Shown here: positions 30,206 to 40,001 of the stretch, piece by piece
Numbering within the stretch: the first letter of the stretch is position 1
Layout of the letters: each line of letters begins with the position of its first letter
Assembly (NCBI GenBank): GCA_001799285.1
Contig: MGTD01000007.1
Span: 62,001-126,000 of the forward strand
From: Deltaproteobacteria bacterium RIFOXYD12_FULL_56_24
Lineage (GTDB): Bacteria > Desulfobacterota > Desulfobulbia > Desulfobulbales > Desulfurivibrionaceae
Reading direction: 5' to 3'
Length of the DNA: 64,000 nt
Notes under the pieces: generated by a model
What the model was told of the DNA's origin: nothing
The model's input: the letters and a program-made list of their open reading frames with translations, nothing else
Database searches by the model: none
Position numbers and translations under genes: made by a program

Positions 30206-30876
30206 TCATGGCCGCGATTCGCTGAGACGCTGAGACACGCGGGAGACGATGAATTCCGCCGCGGCAAGCATGTCTTGCGCGACATGGATGTGATTTCGAG
30301 GGTGCATTTTTGCCACCTTGCCGCTTTCTCCCGGCTCATTGACAAAGGGGATGAGGATGCCCCGGTCCCGCCAAGGTTGAGGGCGGTCTGGACATCGCTG
30401 GCCCGGTCGCCGATGACGTAAAGATCGGCATTGTCAGGCGTGATCCCTTCGGCTTGCAAGGCATTGAAAACCATGCCGAGGCCCGGCTTGAGGCAATGGC
30501 AATCATGGACCAGATGGGCATGGAAGTTGGTGGTCGGTTTCCGGGCGGCGTACTCCGGGGTGGCATGCGGACAGAGAAAGTGGCCAGCGAGATTTGCTCC
30601 CTCGCCTTTCAACACGGCCAGCACGTAACGGCAGACCTCGTGCGCCCGTTCCTCGGTCAGCAGGGGAAAATCGCTGATCGCCACGCCGGCCTGGTTGGTG
30701 ATCATGTAAATCCCCACCCCGGCAATGGTGTTGAGCAGGCGCAGGCCTTCCACCACATGGGGAAGGATGCCGATCTGCTCCTGCCAGTCGTTGTCCCGGC
30801 CCAGGAAAAGATGCTCCCTGGTATCATGGATCAGGGTTCCGTCGCGGTCGATGCAGATAAGCGTTTTTTTCATCAT
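30206..30876 (-). CDS. HAD-IIIA phosphatase (HisB/GmhB-like), apparent single-base frameshift near 30359-30364
   Basis: MKKTLICIDRDGTLIHDTREHLFLG...MITNQAGVA...LKPGLGMVFNAL...YVIGDRASDVQTALNLGGTG; plausible C-terminus GILIPFVNEPGESGKVAKMHPRNHIHVAQDMLAAAEFIVSRVSQRLSESRP* lies in an adjacent frame ending near 30206. Confidence 0.75.
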
Positions 30877-30898
30877 TGGTCCTTGCCGGGGATGCGAA

Positions 30899-31762
30899 TC
30901 ATTCCGGCTCATTCAGGCTCCAGTCGTACTCATCACGCAAACCACCGGTGTATGTCCGCAGAGAATCAGCCAGGCCATCCTCGGCATACTGGAGCAGATG
31001 CTTGATCACGCCCTCTTCGGAACCGCCGAAATCCACCTGAAACCACTGATAAATACTGGAGACATACAGCTTTCCCTTGACCATCCGCGCTCCCCGGGGG
31101 TTATTGATGTACGCCCTGGCTCCCGCCTCCAGCAGCGCTTCGGTGTTGGCAACGGTATATGCTTTCGGCTGCAGGTTGGGGCAGCCAAGGCTCGCGCAGT
31201 TCAATGCGTAATGGAGCCGGCTGTCTTTGAAGATCGGCCGCAGGATACGGTGCTCAATATCGTTGAGGCTGACTTTTTCTCCTTCGATAGCAAGGAGTTT
31301 GGCGTCCCACGGGCCGTTGCTGAACAGGCCGGGGGAGATGTCGATATCCTTGATGCTCTTTACCGGATAGTGGTCGAGAATGACCTGCACGGTCAGGGCA
31401 TTGTACAGGTTGATCCAGTAGGCCTTTTGCTCTTTCCGGTTCAAGGAAGAAACCTTGGCCGTCTGTAGCTTTCGGAGATATTCCGCAAGCATTTGCCGGT
31501 CTGCCGCCAAAACGTTCCCATAGCGAAAGCGGTTGATCCCCGAAGGATGGCTGGTGACCAGATACTTTTTCAGCATTATGTCCCAAGGGGCATGGTCTAC
31601 AACCCGCATGCTGTCCGGCACATGAGCCTGCCAGCGCGGCCACAAATCCGGGGAGGGGGCGGCAAAGGCCGGGTGCAGCCACAGGCTAACGCTGACGGTG
31701 AGAACGAGAGCAAAGAGGAGACGTTTGCCGGAAGTTGCCTTGTTACCCTGTGCCGAAATCAT
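30899..31762 (-). CDS. DUF547-domain protein with signal peptide
   Basis: LNRKEQKAYWINLYNALTVQVILDHYPVKSIKDI ... LLAIEGEKVSLNDIEHRILRPIFKDSRLHYALNCASLGCPNL. Confidence 0.85.
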   Translation of the reverse strand: MISAQGNKATSGKRLLFALVLTVSVSLWLHPAFAAPSPDLWPRWQAHVPDSMRVVDHAPWDIMLKKYLVTSHPSGINRFRYGNVLAADRQMLAEYLRKLQTAKVSSLNRKEQKAYWINLYNALTVQVILDHYPVKSIKDIDISPGLFSNGPWDAKLLAIEGEKVSLNDIEHRILRPIFKDSRLHYALNCASLGCPNLQPKAYTVANTEALLEAGARAYINNPRGARMVKGKLYVSSIYQWFQVDFGGSEEGVIKHLLQYAEDGLADSLRTYTGGLRDEYDWSLNEPE

Positions 31763-31780
31763 ATCGTGCCCCCTTTCATC

Positions 31781-32848
31781 TTAACAACAAGCCCCGCCGC
31801 GGCAATTCCCCTCGCCGTCATGGGCCTTGACCGACGCCGGGGCGCGGCTAAAGGCCCCGTAATGAACCGAGCGGTCTCCCGTTATGGTAAAGTATGCCGC
31901 ATATCTCGTATGCTGGAGCATGGAGGCGGTATTGCCGCAAACCAACATCGGTTTGCCGCTGACAAAACGATGGTGATCATCCAGATCGAACCAATGGGGA
32001 TGATTGGGCAGGGTGCCGTTATAGATCGCCACCTGGCCATAGTCCTCGCAGAGATCTTCCAGATCCGGCAGCTTGAAGGCCCGGATGGTCATGGAAAAGA
32101 AATCGACCATGCCGATTTTTTCCTCAAGGCCATGGTTGTCGATGCTGACTCTGGTTTTGGCGCACACCCGAAAATCGGCATAGCCCAAGGCATGCAACAG
32201 TCGCCTGAAGTCCTCGACATACATGGCCCCGGCCAGACACTCGCCATGGAGAACCGGATCGTTTTTTAGATGCCTGGGGATTCGCCGGTCTGAAAAAATG
32301 TCGGAAAAGTACAACTCTCCTCCCGGCTTGAGCACCCGGAAGATCTCGCTAAACACCGCCTGCTTGTTCGGCGAGAGGTTGATGACGCAGTTGGAGATCA
32401 CCACATCCACCGAATTGTCCGCCACCCCCGGTTGCTTGAGATCTTCGATATAGCCCTGGCGAAAATCCACATTGCCCTCTGCATAGCCGAAGCGGCTGGC
32501 CTGGGAGGTCATGTGTTTACGGGCGATGACAAGTTGTTCGTCGGTCATGTCGACCCCGATGACAAAGCCGTTCTCCCCGACCAGGCGGGAAGCGACATAG
32601 ACATCCCGGCCGCTGCCGCAGCCAAGATCCAGCACGGTGCAACCCGTCAGCGCCGGCGGAATTGGCGAGCCGCAGCCAAAAAAGCGCTCGATGATTTCCT
32701 CATCAATCTCCTGGAGGATCGTCCTTATCTGCCGCGGCATGGCATCCTCACCGCAACAGCAGGCATTGGCCTTCAGGTCTTTCGAGCCAACCAGAATCCG
32801 CCCGTAGTACTCTTTCAGCTGCTCATGGGTAGGGCTTGAGCCGTACAT
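31781..32848 (-). CDS. ArsM-like SAM-dependent methyltransferase (putative arsenite/metalloid methyltransferase)
   Basis: VLDLGCGSGRDVYVASRLVGENGFVIGVDMTDEQL, VISNCVINLSPNKQAVFSEIFRVLKPGGELYFSDI, HGECLAGAMY, C-terminal CRGGACC. RBS ggagg before ATG at 32848. Confidence 0.82.
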   Translation of the reverse strand: MYGSSPTHEQLKEYYGRILVGSKDLKANACCCGEDAMPRQIRTILQEIDEEIIERFFGCGSPIPPALTGCTVLDLGCGSGRDVYVASRLVGENGFVIGVDMTDEQLVIARKHMTSQASRFGYAEGNVDFRQGYIEDLKQPGVADNSVDVVISNCVINLSPNKQAVFSEIFRVLKPGGELYFSDIFSDRRIPRHLKNDPVLHGECLAGAMYVEDFRRLLHALGYADFRVCAKTRVSIDNHGLEEKIGMVDFFSMTIRAFKLPDLEDLCEDYGQVAIYNGTLPNHPHWFDLDDHHRFVSGKPMLVCGNTASMLQHTRYAAYFTITGDRSVHYGAFSRAPASVKAHDGEGNCRGGACC

Positions 32849-32867
32849 TGTTCCTCCGAAATAAATT

Positions 32868-32888
32868 GCCACCGGCAAGGCCGGTGGC
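32868..32888. other. Hairpin GCCACCGGC-aag-GCCGGTGGC in the leader of the ArsM-like gene
   Basis: 9-bp perfect stem read directly. Confidence 0.6.
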
Positions 32889-32988
32889 TTATTGAAGCGA
32901 CAAACACCCTCGGCTCAAGCCCAAAATACGGCAAGCCAAGGAGATGCGAGGTTGCGATCAACCCTTGCACCCAGAGAGTATAAGTTTG

Positions 32989-33086
32989 TTGAAATCGCAA
33001 AAAGCCGCGATTACAACGGTTGCTGTTTCGCAACTTGTTTAATTTGTGTCAGGACCTGTGACCTTTTTCCTTTTTTACGAGTCCAT
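32989..33086 (+). mobile_element. Diverged D-type element, 98 bp
   Basis: ttgaaatcgcaaaaagccgcgattacaacgg...tttacgagtccat; similar to 41245-41343 and 50441-50539; TSD not convincing. Confidence 0.6.
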
Positions 33087-33124
33087 CAATTTACGTTTGA
33101 GCAGCCAGGCTGCTCAACTCAGCT

Positions 33125-33499
33125 TTAGCAGCCCTCGATTTTCTTCGGCGTTTTTTTCTTGCCCGGCTTAGTCACCAAGGTCTTCATGTAGGCCATCAGA
33201 TCCTGCATCTCCTGGCCATTAGGATCAATGGCCTTGCCGCCCAAGGGATTTTCGATGCAGACATTGACGACTTCGGCCAGGGTCTTCTTTTGCATTTTCA
33301 TGATGGTGAATTGCTTGCGCGTAAACAGGTCGCTGCCCAAGCCCTCGCCGCCCGCATGGCAGGAGTTGCAGCTTTTCCCGGTGGTGCCCCCGCCAAAGCG
33401 CGGGCTTTCAAACAGGGCCTTCCCCTTGTCCGCGCTCGCCGCATAGGCCATGGTTCCCGTAATCATCAACGCCGCTACCAGAACAAGTGTCTTTTTCAT
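33125..33499 (-). CDS. Small c-type cytochrome
   Basis: Signal peptide MKKTLVLVAALMITGTMAYAA, CNSCH heme motif. Confidence 0.85.
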   Translation of the reverse strand: MKKTLVLVAALMITGTMAYAASADKGKALFESPRFGGGTTGKSCNSCHAGGEGLGSDLFTRKQFTIMKMQKKTLAEVVNVCIENPLGGKAIDPNGQEMQDLMAYMKTLVTKPGKKKTPKKIEGC

Positions 33500-33673
33500 C
33501 TCAATCCCCTTACGGTAATGGTTGCCGGCCGTCCCAGGCCTGCCTGTGCCGGCCACCTTTATTGGGTGATGGTGCCCCCTTTTTCAGCATGTACAGCTTC
33601 GTGTTCGAGAAACCATGGAGATAGGGGATCACCTTCTGTTGCCTTGAATGCAGACGGCATTACATCCTTTGTC

Positions 33674-34408
33674 TCAATTCAAGGTAAAGTAGGGGCTTTC
33701 CTGAAGGGCGCCTTTGTGCACCGTGTATCTGTGGGTTTCAACGGCCATCATCAATTCCTGCCCGGAAAAACGGCTGAGGGGATATTGGCAGAGAAAGAGC
33801 CGCCCAGGCGTGGCCGGCAAGCTATTGCCCATCTCTTCAAGTTGCCTGGTCGTCTCCAGTCCCCATCCCCTTTCCTTTACCCAGGTCATATCGCCGAAGA
33901 GTCTGAAGCGACTCTTGGCCATGGCGATTTTTTGCGAAATGCAGGCAAACATCGTTTGAGGCGTATCCAACCCCTTGCAGATATGCAAGAGATTCCCGGC
34001 TCTGGCCTTCTCAACATCAATCCCCCCAAGCTCAAGAAGATTGACGAATTTTTCCAGGTTGGCGTGAGATGTCACCAGCATAACGGCTTCATTGGCGGCA
34101 AGGCCTTGCCGCAAAAATGAAACCCCGACCTTTTGAGCATCCGGATCATCCAAGGACAGGTGAGACAAATGAGATCCGTCTGGAACAGCCATGCTGCCGA
34201 TGCCCAGTTGGACCATTTCGTTTTGCGTGATTAGTGGCGCCGGTCTTTGGTGGAGAAATTCTTGTAAATCCTGGAGGTTGAAGCGCCTTGCCCGTTTTCC
34301 GCCGACTCGGTAACAATTAAGGGCGCCAGAGTTTGTCCAGCGTCGTATCGTCATCTCCGAGACGTTTAAAAGTTCCGCCGCCTCTTTCACATCCATTAAC
34401 CGTTCCAC
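33674..34408 (-). CDS. MerR/excisionase-type HTH regulator with DcmR-like sensory (MEDS) domain
   Basis: MDVKEAAELLNVSEMTIRRWTNSGALNCYRVGGKRARRF then SHLSHLSLDDPDAQKVGVSFLRQGLAANEAVMLVTS. Confidence 0.75.
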   Translation of the reverse strand: MERLMDVKEAAELLNVSEMTIRRWTNSGALNCYRVGGKRARRFNLQDLQEFLHQRPAPLITQNEMVQLGIGSMAVPDGSHLSHLSLDDPDAQKVGVSFLRQGLAANEAVMLVTSHANLEKFVNLLELGGIDVEKARAGNLLHICKGLDTPQTMFACISQKIAMAKSRFRLFGDMTWVKERGWGLETTRQLEEMGNSLPATPGRLFLCQYPLSRFSGQELMMAVETHRYTVHKGALQESPYFTLN

Positions 34409-34605
34409 GATGAGTACATACCCCTGATCGAATTGTGACTTTATTACTGTTTGCTATACATTATTATACATAATTTATTGAGGTCACTGTCAATCGTAAT
34501 GATTTTGGAAGATTATTTTTCTTTGCTCAATCATCATTTTTTCATGAATTCATGAGGCCGGCGGAAGGATATGCCTGTTGCGCCCACCACGGTTCATGCT
34601 ATTTC

Positions 34606-35307
34606 TCAACCGATCTCGCCGAGCTTGCGCAGCCTCTCCAAGGACCGGACGATCAAATAGCGGCCCTCCACCTCAAGCAGGCCGTCATTTTTCAGCTTGC
34701 TCATCGTGGCGGTCACGGTCTCGCGCGTCGAGGCGATCAGGTCCGCGAAATCCTGGTGCGTCAGTTTAACCTTCAACAGATAGCCCTCCGCATGGGGAAC
34801 GGCGAAATCATCAAGCAGATTGAGAATGGTTTTGGCCAGCCGTTGCTCGACCGAGCCATACAACAGGTCGATGAGTTTGTTCTCCAGCTTCCAGCGCCGG
34901 AACCCGATCATTTTGGTCACCCGGATCGACAGACCCGGCACCATCTTCTGCATCCGTTCAAAATCCGGCCGGCTCAGTTCGCAGAGCAGCCCGTCCTCGA
35001 CAACCACGGCGGCTTCATCCCGCTCCCTGTCTTCAATGGCCGCCATTTCACCGAACAGAGAGCCGCCCTTGATGATATCAATGATCAGTTCCCGGCCGCC
35101 GGGGGTCAATTTGGTGATCTTGACCGCTCCGGTTTTCAACATATACAGCTTCTTGTCCGAGGAGCCATAAAGATAGAGGATGTCGCCCCGCTTGATTGCC
35201 CGCATGGAGGAATGCTGGTCGAGCATCTGATATTCCTCTTCGCGCAGGTGGCTGAAGATGTCGAGATTTTTCAGATACCAGAGCTTTGTCCTCCCTGACA
35301 TTTTCAC
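34606..35307 (-). CDS. Crp/Fnr family transcriptional regulator
   Basis: Cyclic nucleotide-binding fold; HTH TLTHQDFADLIASTRETVTATMSKLKNDGLLE-like segment. Confidence 0.88.
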   Translation of the reverse strand: MKMSGRTKLWYLKNLDIFSHLREEEYQMLDQHSSMRAIKRGDILYLYGSSDKKLYMLKTGAVKITKLTPGGRELIIDIIKGGSLFGEMAAIEDRERDEAAVVVEDGLLCELSRPDFERMQKMVPGLSIRVTKMIGFRRWKLENKLIDLLYGSVEQRLAKTILNLLDDFAVPHAEGYLLKVKLTHQDFADLIASTRETVTATMSKLKNDGLLEVEGRYLIVRSLERLRKLGEIG

Positions 35308-35482
35308 TCTCCAAGGTTTTTTGCTGAAAAAAGGAAAAATCTGTCGACGGAATTACCGGCGACAAGGCTTTAAATGAATTCCTTAAAAAGGAATATCCTA
35401 TGTCAGGACAAAAAAATGTAAGCTCCGCTACATATTCCGTTTTTTTCAGGAAAACCCCCGCTGTTGCTACGGCGAAAACTGC

Positions 35483-38071
35483 CTAGAAAAATGACTCCGC
35501 GGAACGCAACAATTTCTCCGCCTCTTCGGCAGGCAGCGGTTTGGCAAAGAGATAGCCCTGGCCGAACTCGCAGCCCAGACTTCGGACCAGCGCCAGTTGC
35601 GTTGCGGTTTCGATGCCTTCGACGATCACCTTCTTTCCAAGATTGTGGGCCAGGGCCACGATGCTTTTGATAATCTCCAGATTTTTCGTATCTTTTTCCA
35701 TTTCAATCACAAAGGAACGGTCCACCTTCAGGGTATCGAAAGGGAAACGATGCAGGTAGCTCAGGGAGGAATAACCGGTGCCGAAGTCATCGATGCTGAG
35801 GGTCATGCCGCGCTCTCTGATGGCATGCAGGACATTAAGCGCAGTTTCGATATTTTCCATGATGCCGCTTTCGGTAACCTCCAGTTTGAGGGTGGCGGGC
35901 GGCAGGCCGCTTTCATCCAGGATCTGCTCGATTTCCTCCATGATATGCGAGGAGAGAAGCTGCGGCACCGCCAGGTTGACGCTGATCAGAAGCTTCCGGT
36001 GATCCGCGAATTTTTCCTGCCACAACCTGGCCTGGAGGCAGGAGAGACGAAGAACCTCCCGGCCGATAGCATGGATGTGTCCGGTTTTCTCGGCCATGGG
36101 GATGAAAAAACCCGGCGGCAAAAGCCCCTGGCTGGGATGTCGCCAGCGGACCAGGGCCTCAAAACCGGTCAGCGCGCCATGCGTCAGCTCGACAATCGGC
36201 TGATAATAAACGACGAACTCCTGCCGCTCGATGGCCTTTTTCAGCTCGATCTCAAGGCGGAGGCGCTCAAGGGCCTGGCTGTGCATGGTCGCATCAAACA
36301 AAACGTATTGGCCCCGGCCCTGGGCCTTGGCCCGGTACATGGCCGTGTCCGCGTCACGGAGAATTTCCTCGGCCCCAAGTTCAGGCGCGGGCTGCAGAAC
36401 AATGCCGATGCTGACCGAAACGCTGATCTCCAGCCCGTTGAGATGGACGGGAGCGGCAAGCGCCTGCCGGATCCGCTCCGGAATGGCCAGGGCCTGATCG
36501 TCGGCAAGGTTGTCGAGCAACAGGGTGAATTCGTCGCCGCCAAGACGGGCCAGGGTATCGCCTGGCTGGACAAGGGGCGCGATCCGCTCGGCAAAAGCGA
36601 CCAGCAGCTTGTCCCCCTGCTCATGGCCCAGGCTGTCATTGACCAGCTTGAAGCCATCAAGATCGAGAAACATCACGGTAAAGCCGGCGCCCGGATCGGT
36701 TTGCCGGCGGGCCACCGCCTGCTGGAGTCGATCCAGAAACAGGGCCCGGTTGGCAAGCCCGGTCAGGGAATCATGAAAGGCATCATGGCGGAGCTGCTCT
36801 TCGAGCCGTTTCCTGGCCGTAATATCCTTGGCGTAGATATGGACCACGCCTTGCTCCACCAAGGGATTATAAGTCCACTCAAAAACCCGGTACCCGGCGG
36901 CGGTTTCTATCCCGGAGCGGTTGCGGCCACTGGCCAGGCAAACCTCGATAATCCGGCCATGGTCGGGAGGCAGAAAATCTTCGCTCTTAAGGCGCAGCTC
37001 ATCAAGAATCGCCTTGGCGCTATGGTTCATGTAGGTAATGGCCCCGCCGGCATCGGCGGCCAGAACCGGGGCCGGGTTCTCGCGCGGGAAGGAGGCCAGC
37101 CGGATAATTTCATTCACCATTTTTTTCAGATCGGCGGCCAGGCCTTTGAGCTCCCCCTGAAAATCCCCGGCCAGACCGGCCTGGTAATCGCCTTCGCTGA
37201 TTTCCCTGGTGTAGCCGACAATCGCCTTGATGGGGACGGTGATGCTTTTGGCAATGGCATAGATAAAGGCCGAGGCCAGCGCCAGGGCCAGGGCGCTGGC
37301 AACAAAGGCCAGCAACTGCCATGTGCGGTAACTGGCGATCCTTTTGCCGATGAGAATGTCCAGCTCGTTAAGCCCCGACTGGATGAGCCGCCGGCAGCTC
37401 ACCCGGGCCTTTTCGCCGGCGGCAAGTAAAGCGGCCCGGTCAACATCCCCTGTGGCGCTCTGCTGCTGAAGGGCGATAAAACCGGCCGTCTCCCGGCGAT
37501 AGTCTTCTAATGCCTTGGCGAAGGAGTCATGCAATGAAGGGCTGATGCCGTAATAATTGCCGTCTTCCTGAACGGCGAGCCCGGCATCGGCGATGATTTT
37601 TGCAAAATCGGCCTGAAACAGGCTAAAATCATGTTGCAGCTTCAGGGATGATGCGCGGGAAACCTCGACCGGCGCCGCCGGAGAGCCAGGCCGTGCCGCT
37701 GGGTGCGCCGGCAGCGAATACCTGCTGAGCTGGCTGTAGTTGCGCGGGAGCTGGGCCACCAGAATTCCGGCCAGCAGACTGCTGTCCAGGGCAGGATCGC
37801 GGGTAAGCAAAAAATCCCGGCCGGTTGCCAGGAACTGCTCTAAAATTTGAGTCTGCGCCTTTTCCTGGCCGTTAACTCCGGAATTTTCCCGCAGCGCGGT
37901 AAACAGCCGGCGGAGATTTCCGGAGCCCGCCAATTCCTTCTTGCCGATGTTGATGTCATAGGTGAAGCTGATGTTCATAAAAAAGATCAGCACCGCCATG
38001 GGCAGGGCAAAGGCCAGATTGCTGAGTAAAAGCTTGGCAGAGATGGGAAGTTTTTTGTAAAAGGATAGCAT
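35483..38071 (-). CDS. Membrane GGDEF/EAL (bifunctional cyclic-di-GMP) protein
   Basis: TM, HAMP-like, PAS, LARLGGDEFTLLL, EALVRWRHPSQGLLPP, DDFGTGYSSLSYLHRFP. Confidence 0.93.
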   Translation of the reverse strand: MLSFYKKLPISAKLLLSNLAFALPMAVLIFFMNISFTYDINIGKKELAGSGNLRRLFTALRENSGVNGQEKAQTQILEQFLATGRDFLLTRDPALDSSLLAGILVAQLPRNYSQLSRYSLPAHPAARPGSPAAPVEVSRASSLKLQHDFSLFQADFAKIIADAGLAVQEDGNYYGISPSLHDSFAKALEDYRRETAGFIALQQQSATGDVDRAALLAAGEKARVSCRRLIQSGLNELDILIGKRIASYRTWQLLAFVASALALALASAFIYAIAKSITVPIKAIVGYTREISEGDYQAGLAGDFQGELKGLAADLKKMVNEIIRLASFPRENPAPVLAADAGGAITYMNHSAKAILDELRLKSEDFLPPDHGRIIEVCLASGRNRSGIETAAGYRVFEWTYNPLVEQGVVHIYAKDITARKRLEEQLRHDAFHDSLTGLANRALFLDRLQQAVARRQTDPGAGFTVMFLDLDGFKLVNDSLGHEQGDKLLVAFAERIAPLVQPGDTLARLGGDEFTLLLDNLADDQALAIPERIRQALAAPVHLNGLEISVSVSIGIVLQPAPELGAEEILRDADTAMYRAKAQGRGQYVLFDATMHSQALERLRLEIELKKAIERQEFVVYYQPIVELTHGALTGFEALVRWRHPSQGLLPPGFFIPMAEKTGHIHAIGREVLRLSCLQARLWQEKFADHRKLLISVNLAVPQLLSSHIMEEIEQILDESGLPPATLKLEVTESGIMENIETALNVLHAIRERGMTLSIDDFGTGYSSLSYLHRFPFDTLKVDRSFVIEMEKDTKNLEIIKSIVALAHNLGKKVIVEGIETATQLALVRSLGCEFGQGYLFAKPLPAEEAEKLLRSAESFF

Positions 38072-38280
38072 GGCGTTCCTCTCAACTCATTGAAAAGACA
38101 GTGCGGTGAACCCGGTCTCCGCCAAATATCCACCCAGGCTTACAAGAATCACCGGGAGCATTAAAAATATGTACGCCACTCTTGGGGGCAGGTCAATTGT
38201 TAAGAAAAACCGCTTAGCGTATTGGGGACAGTGCGTTATCCATTCAGCTTGCCCGGAAAGCCGGGCAAAAAGGACCCGCA

Positions 38281-38889
38281 ATGAGCGAAACGCGCAAGGC
38301 CCTGCGCAGCAGAATTCTCGCCGCCCGCGACCAGCTTTCTCCAAATGAGCGGCAGCAAAAAAGCAGGGCCATTACCGAACGGCTCCTGGCCCTGCCGGAA
38401 TTTGCCGGGGCCGACAGCGTTTTTACCTATGTCAGCTTCCGCAGCGAGGTGGAAACCCTGCCCTTGATCACGCATTGCCTGAAAAAGGGAGTATCTGTGA
38501 GCGTGCCCCTGACCCTGGTTAAGGAACACCGGCTGCTGCCCTATGCCATCACCGACCCAAGCAGGGATCTTGTCCCTGGCTATTGCGGTATCACGGAGCC
38601 GCTGCAAACCCTGCCCCTGGTAGACCCCGCCTCCATCAAAATCGTGGTGACGCCTGGCAGTGTCTTCGATGCCGGAGGAGGACGGCTGGGATACGGCGGC
38701 GGCTTTTATGACCGCTTTTTACAGTCTGCGGCGCCCCAGGCCCTGCGGATCGGCCTGGCCTTTGATCTCCAGGTTGTTGCGGCCGTGCCTCTGGAAAGCC
38801 ACGATCAACAGCTCGATTATCTGATCACCGAAACCTGCACCATTCATATTGTGAGAAAAACTGTATGCGCCGAAAAACCGCGGTCCTGA
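38281..38889 (+). CDS. 5-formyltetrahydrofolate cyclo-ligase
   Basis: KALRSRILAARDQLS...VTPGSVFDAGGGRLGYGGGFYDRFL. Confidence 0.92.
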   Translation: MSETRKALRSRILAARDQLSPNERQQKSRAITERLLALPEFAGADSVFTYVSFRSEVETLPLITHCLKKGVSVSVPLTLVKEHRLLPYAITDPSRDLVPGYCGITEPLQTLPLVDPASIKIVVTPGSVFDAGGGRLGYGGGFYDRFLQSAAPQALRIGLAFDLQVVAAVPLESHDQQLDYLITETCTIHIVRKTVCAEKPRS

Positions 38890-39911
38890 AAGACGCCCTC
38901 TTTCTTGAACACGATCCGGGCGACGACCATGTGGAAAGCCCCGAGCGCCTTACCGCCATCTATCAGGCCCTGGCCCGGACGGAAGAAGCCGGGGCCTTTT
39001 TTTATCCCGAGTGTGAGCCGGCTGACTACTCCGATCTGGCCGCAAACCATACCCCCGAGTATATCGAAAGGGTGGCCGAGACGGCGGGCAAGCAGTTCGA
39101 CGTGCTTGACCCGGACACCCACACCTCGCCCCGCTCCTACGAGGCGGCGGTCCTCGCCGCAGGCTCGGTGATCACCGGCCTCAAGCTGGTGGCCGCGGGC
39201 GAGGCCGACAATGCCGCGGCCCTGGTTCGCCCGCCCGGGCACCATGCCGAAGCGGACCGCGGCAAAGGCTTCTGTCTGTTCAACAATATCGCCATCGGCG
39301 CCCGCTACGGGCTGAAACATCTGGGCATGGAGCGGATTTTCATCCTCGACTGGGATCTGCACCACGGCAACGGCACCCAGCATGCCTTTTATCACACCGC
39401 CCAGGTTCTCTACTGCTCCACCCACCAGTACCCATATTATCCGGGAACCGGCTCACTCCGGGAGGCCGGAGCAGGCAAGGGAGAAGGCTACACCCTCAAC
39501 GTGCCGCTGCCCGGCGGCCAGGGCGACCAGGACTTTGCCCGGATCATGAACGAGCTGGTGGCTCCGGTTGCCGGCCTGTACAGGCCGGACTGCCTTTTAA
39601 TCTCCGCCGGTTATGATACCCATGTCTCCGATCCGCTCGGCACCATGGCTGTTACCACCGCCGGGTTTGCCTATATGACCAGGGTTATGGTCTCTCTGGC
39701 GGCCGAGCTTTGCGGGGGGCGGCTGGTGCTGGTGCTGGAAGGGGGCTACAATCTGCACGGCCTTGCCGACGGCGTGCTGGCCAGCCTTCATGAAATGACC
39801 GGGGAGGGAGGGCTTACGCCCGCAACGTTTAACCCACTGTCCCAGGCAAACAGGCCTCTGCCTCCATTGGATGCGGCCCTGGCAGTGGCAAAAAAATACT
39901 GGACTTTTTAA
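38865..39911 (+). CDS. Histone deacetylase-family (class II-like) amidohydrolase
   Basis: VRPPGHHAEADRGKGFCLFNNIAIGARY, DWDLHHGNGTQHAFY, LLISAGYDTHVSDPLG. Confidence 0.93.
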   Translation: MRRKTAVLKDALFLEHDPGDDHVESPERLTAIYQALARTEEAGAFFYPECEPADYSDLAANHTPEYIERVAETAGKQFDVLDPDTHTSPRSYEAAVLAAGSVITGLKLVAAGEADNAAALVRPPGHHAEADRGKGFCLFNNIAIGARYGLKHLGMERIFILDWDLHHGNGTQHAFYHTAQVLYCSTHQYPYYPGTGSLREAGAGKGEGYTLNVPLPGGQGDQDFARIMNELVAPVAGLYRPDCLLISAGYDTHVSDPLGTMAVTTAGFAYMTRVMVSLAAELCGGRLVLVLEGGYNLHGLADGVLASLHEMTGEGGLTPATFNPLSQANRPLPPLDAALAVAKKYWTF

Positions 39912-40001
39912 AGAAAATTCGGTGTTATAATCGAGATGGCGGTTGCGGCCCTTATTGGCCCGCGCTCGCACCCATCCTTCTTTTCTGGTTACGGACTCAC
40001 C

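Noticed and set aside
38087-38280. Possible 6S RNA upstream of the 5-formyl-THF cyclo-ligase gene
   Set aside because: The genomic position is suggestive, but I could not identify the expected closing stem and central bubble; only a short GCCCGG-aaa-GCCGGGC hairpin is visible.
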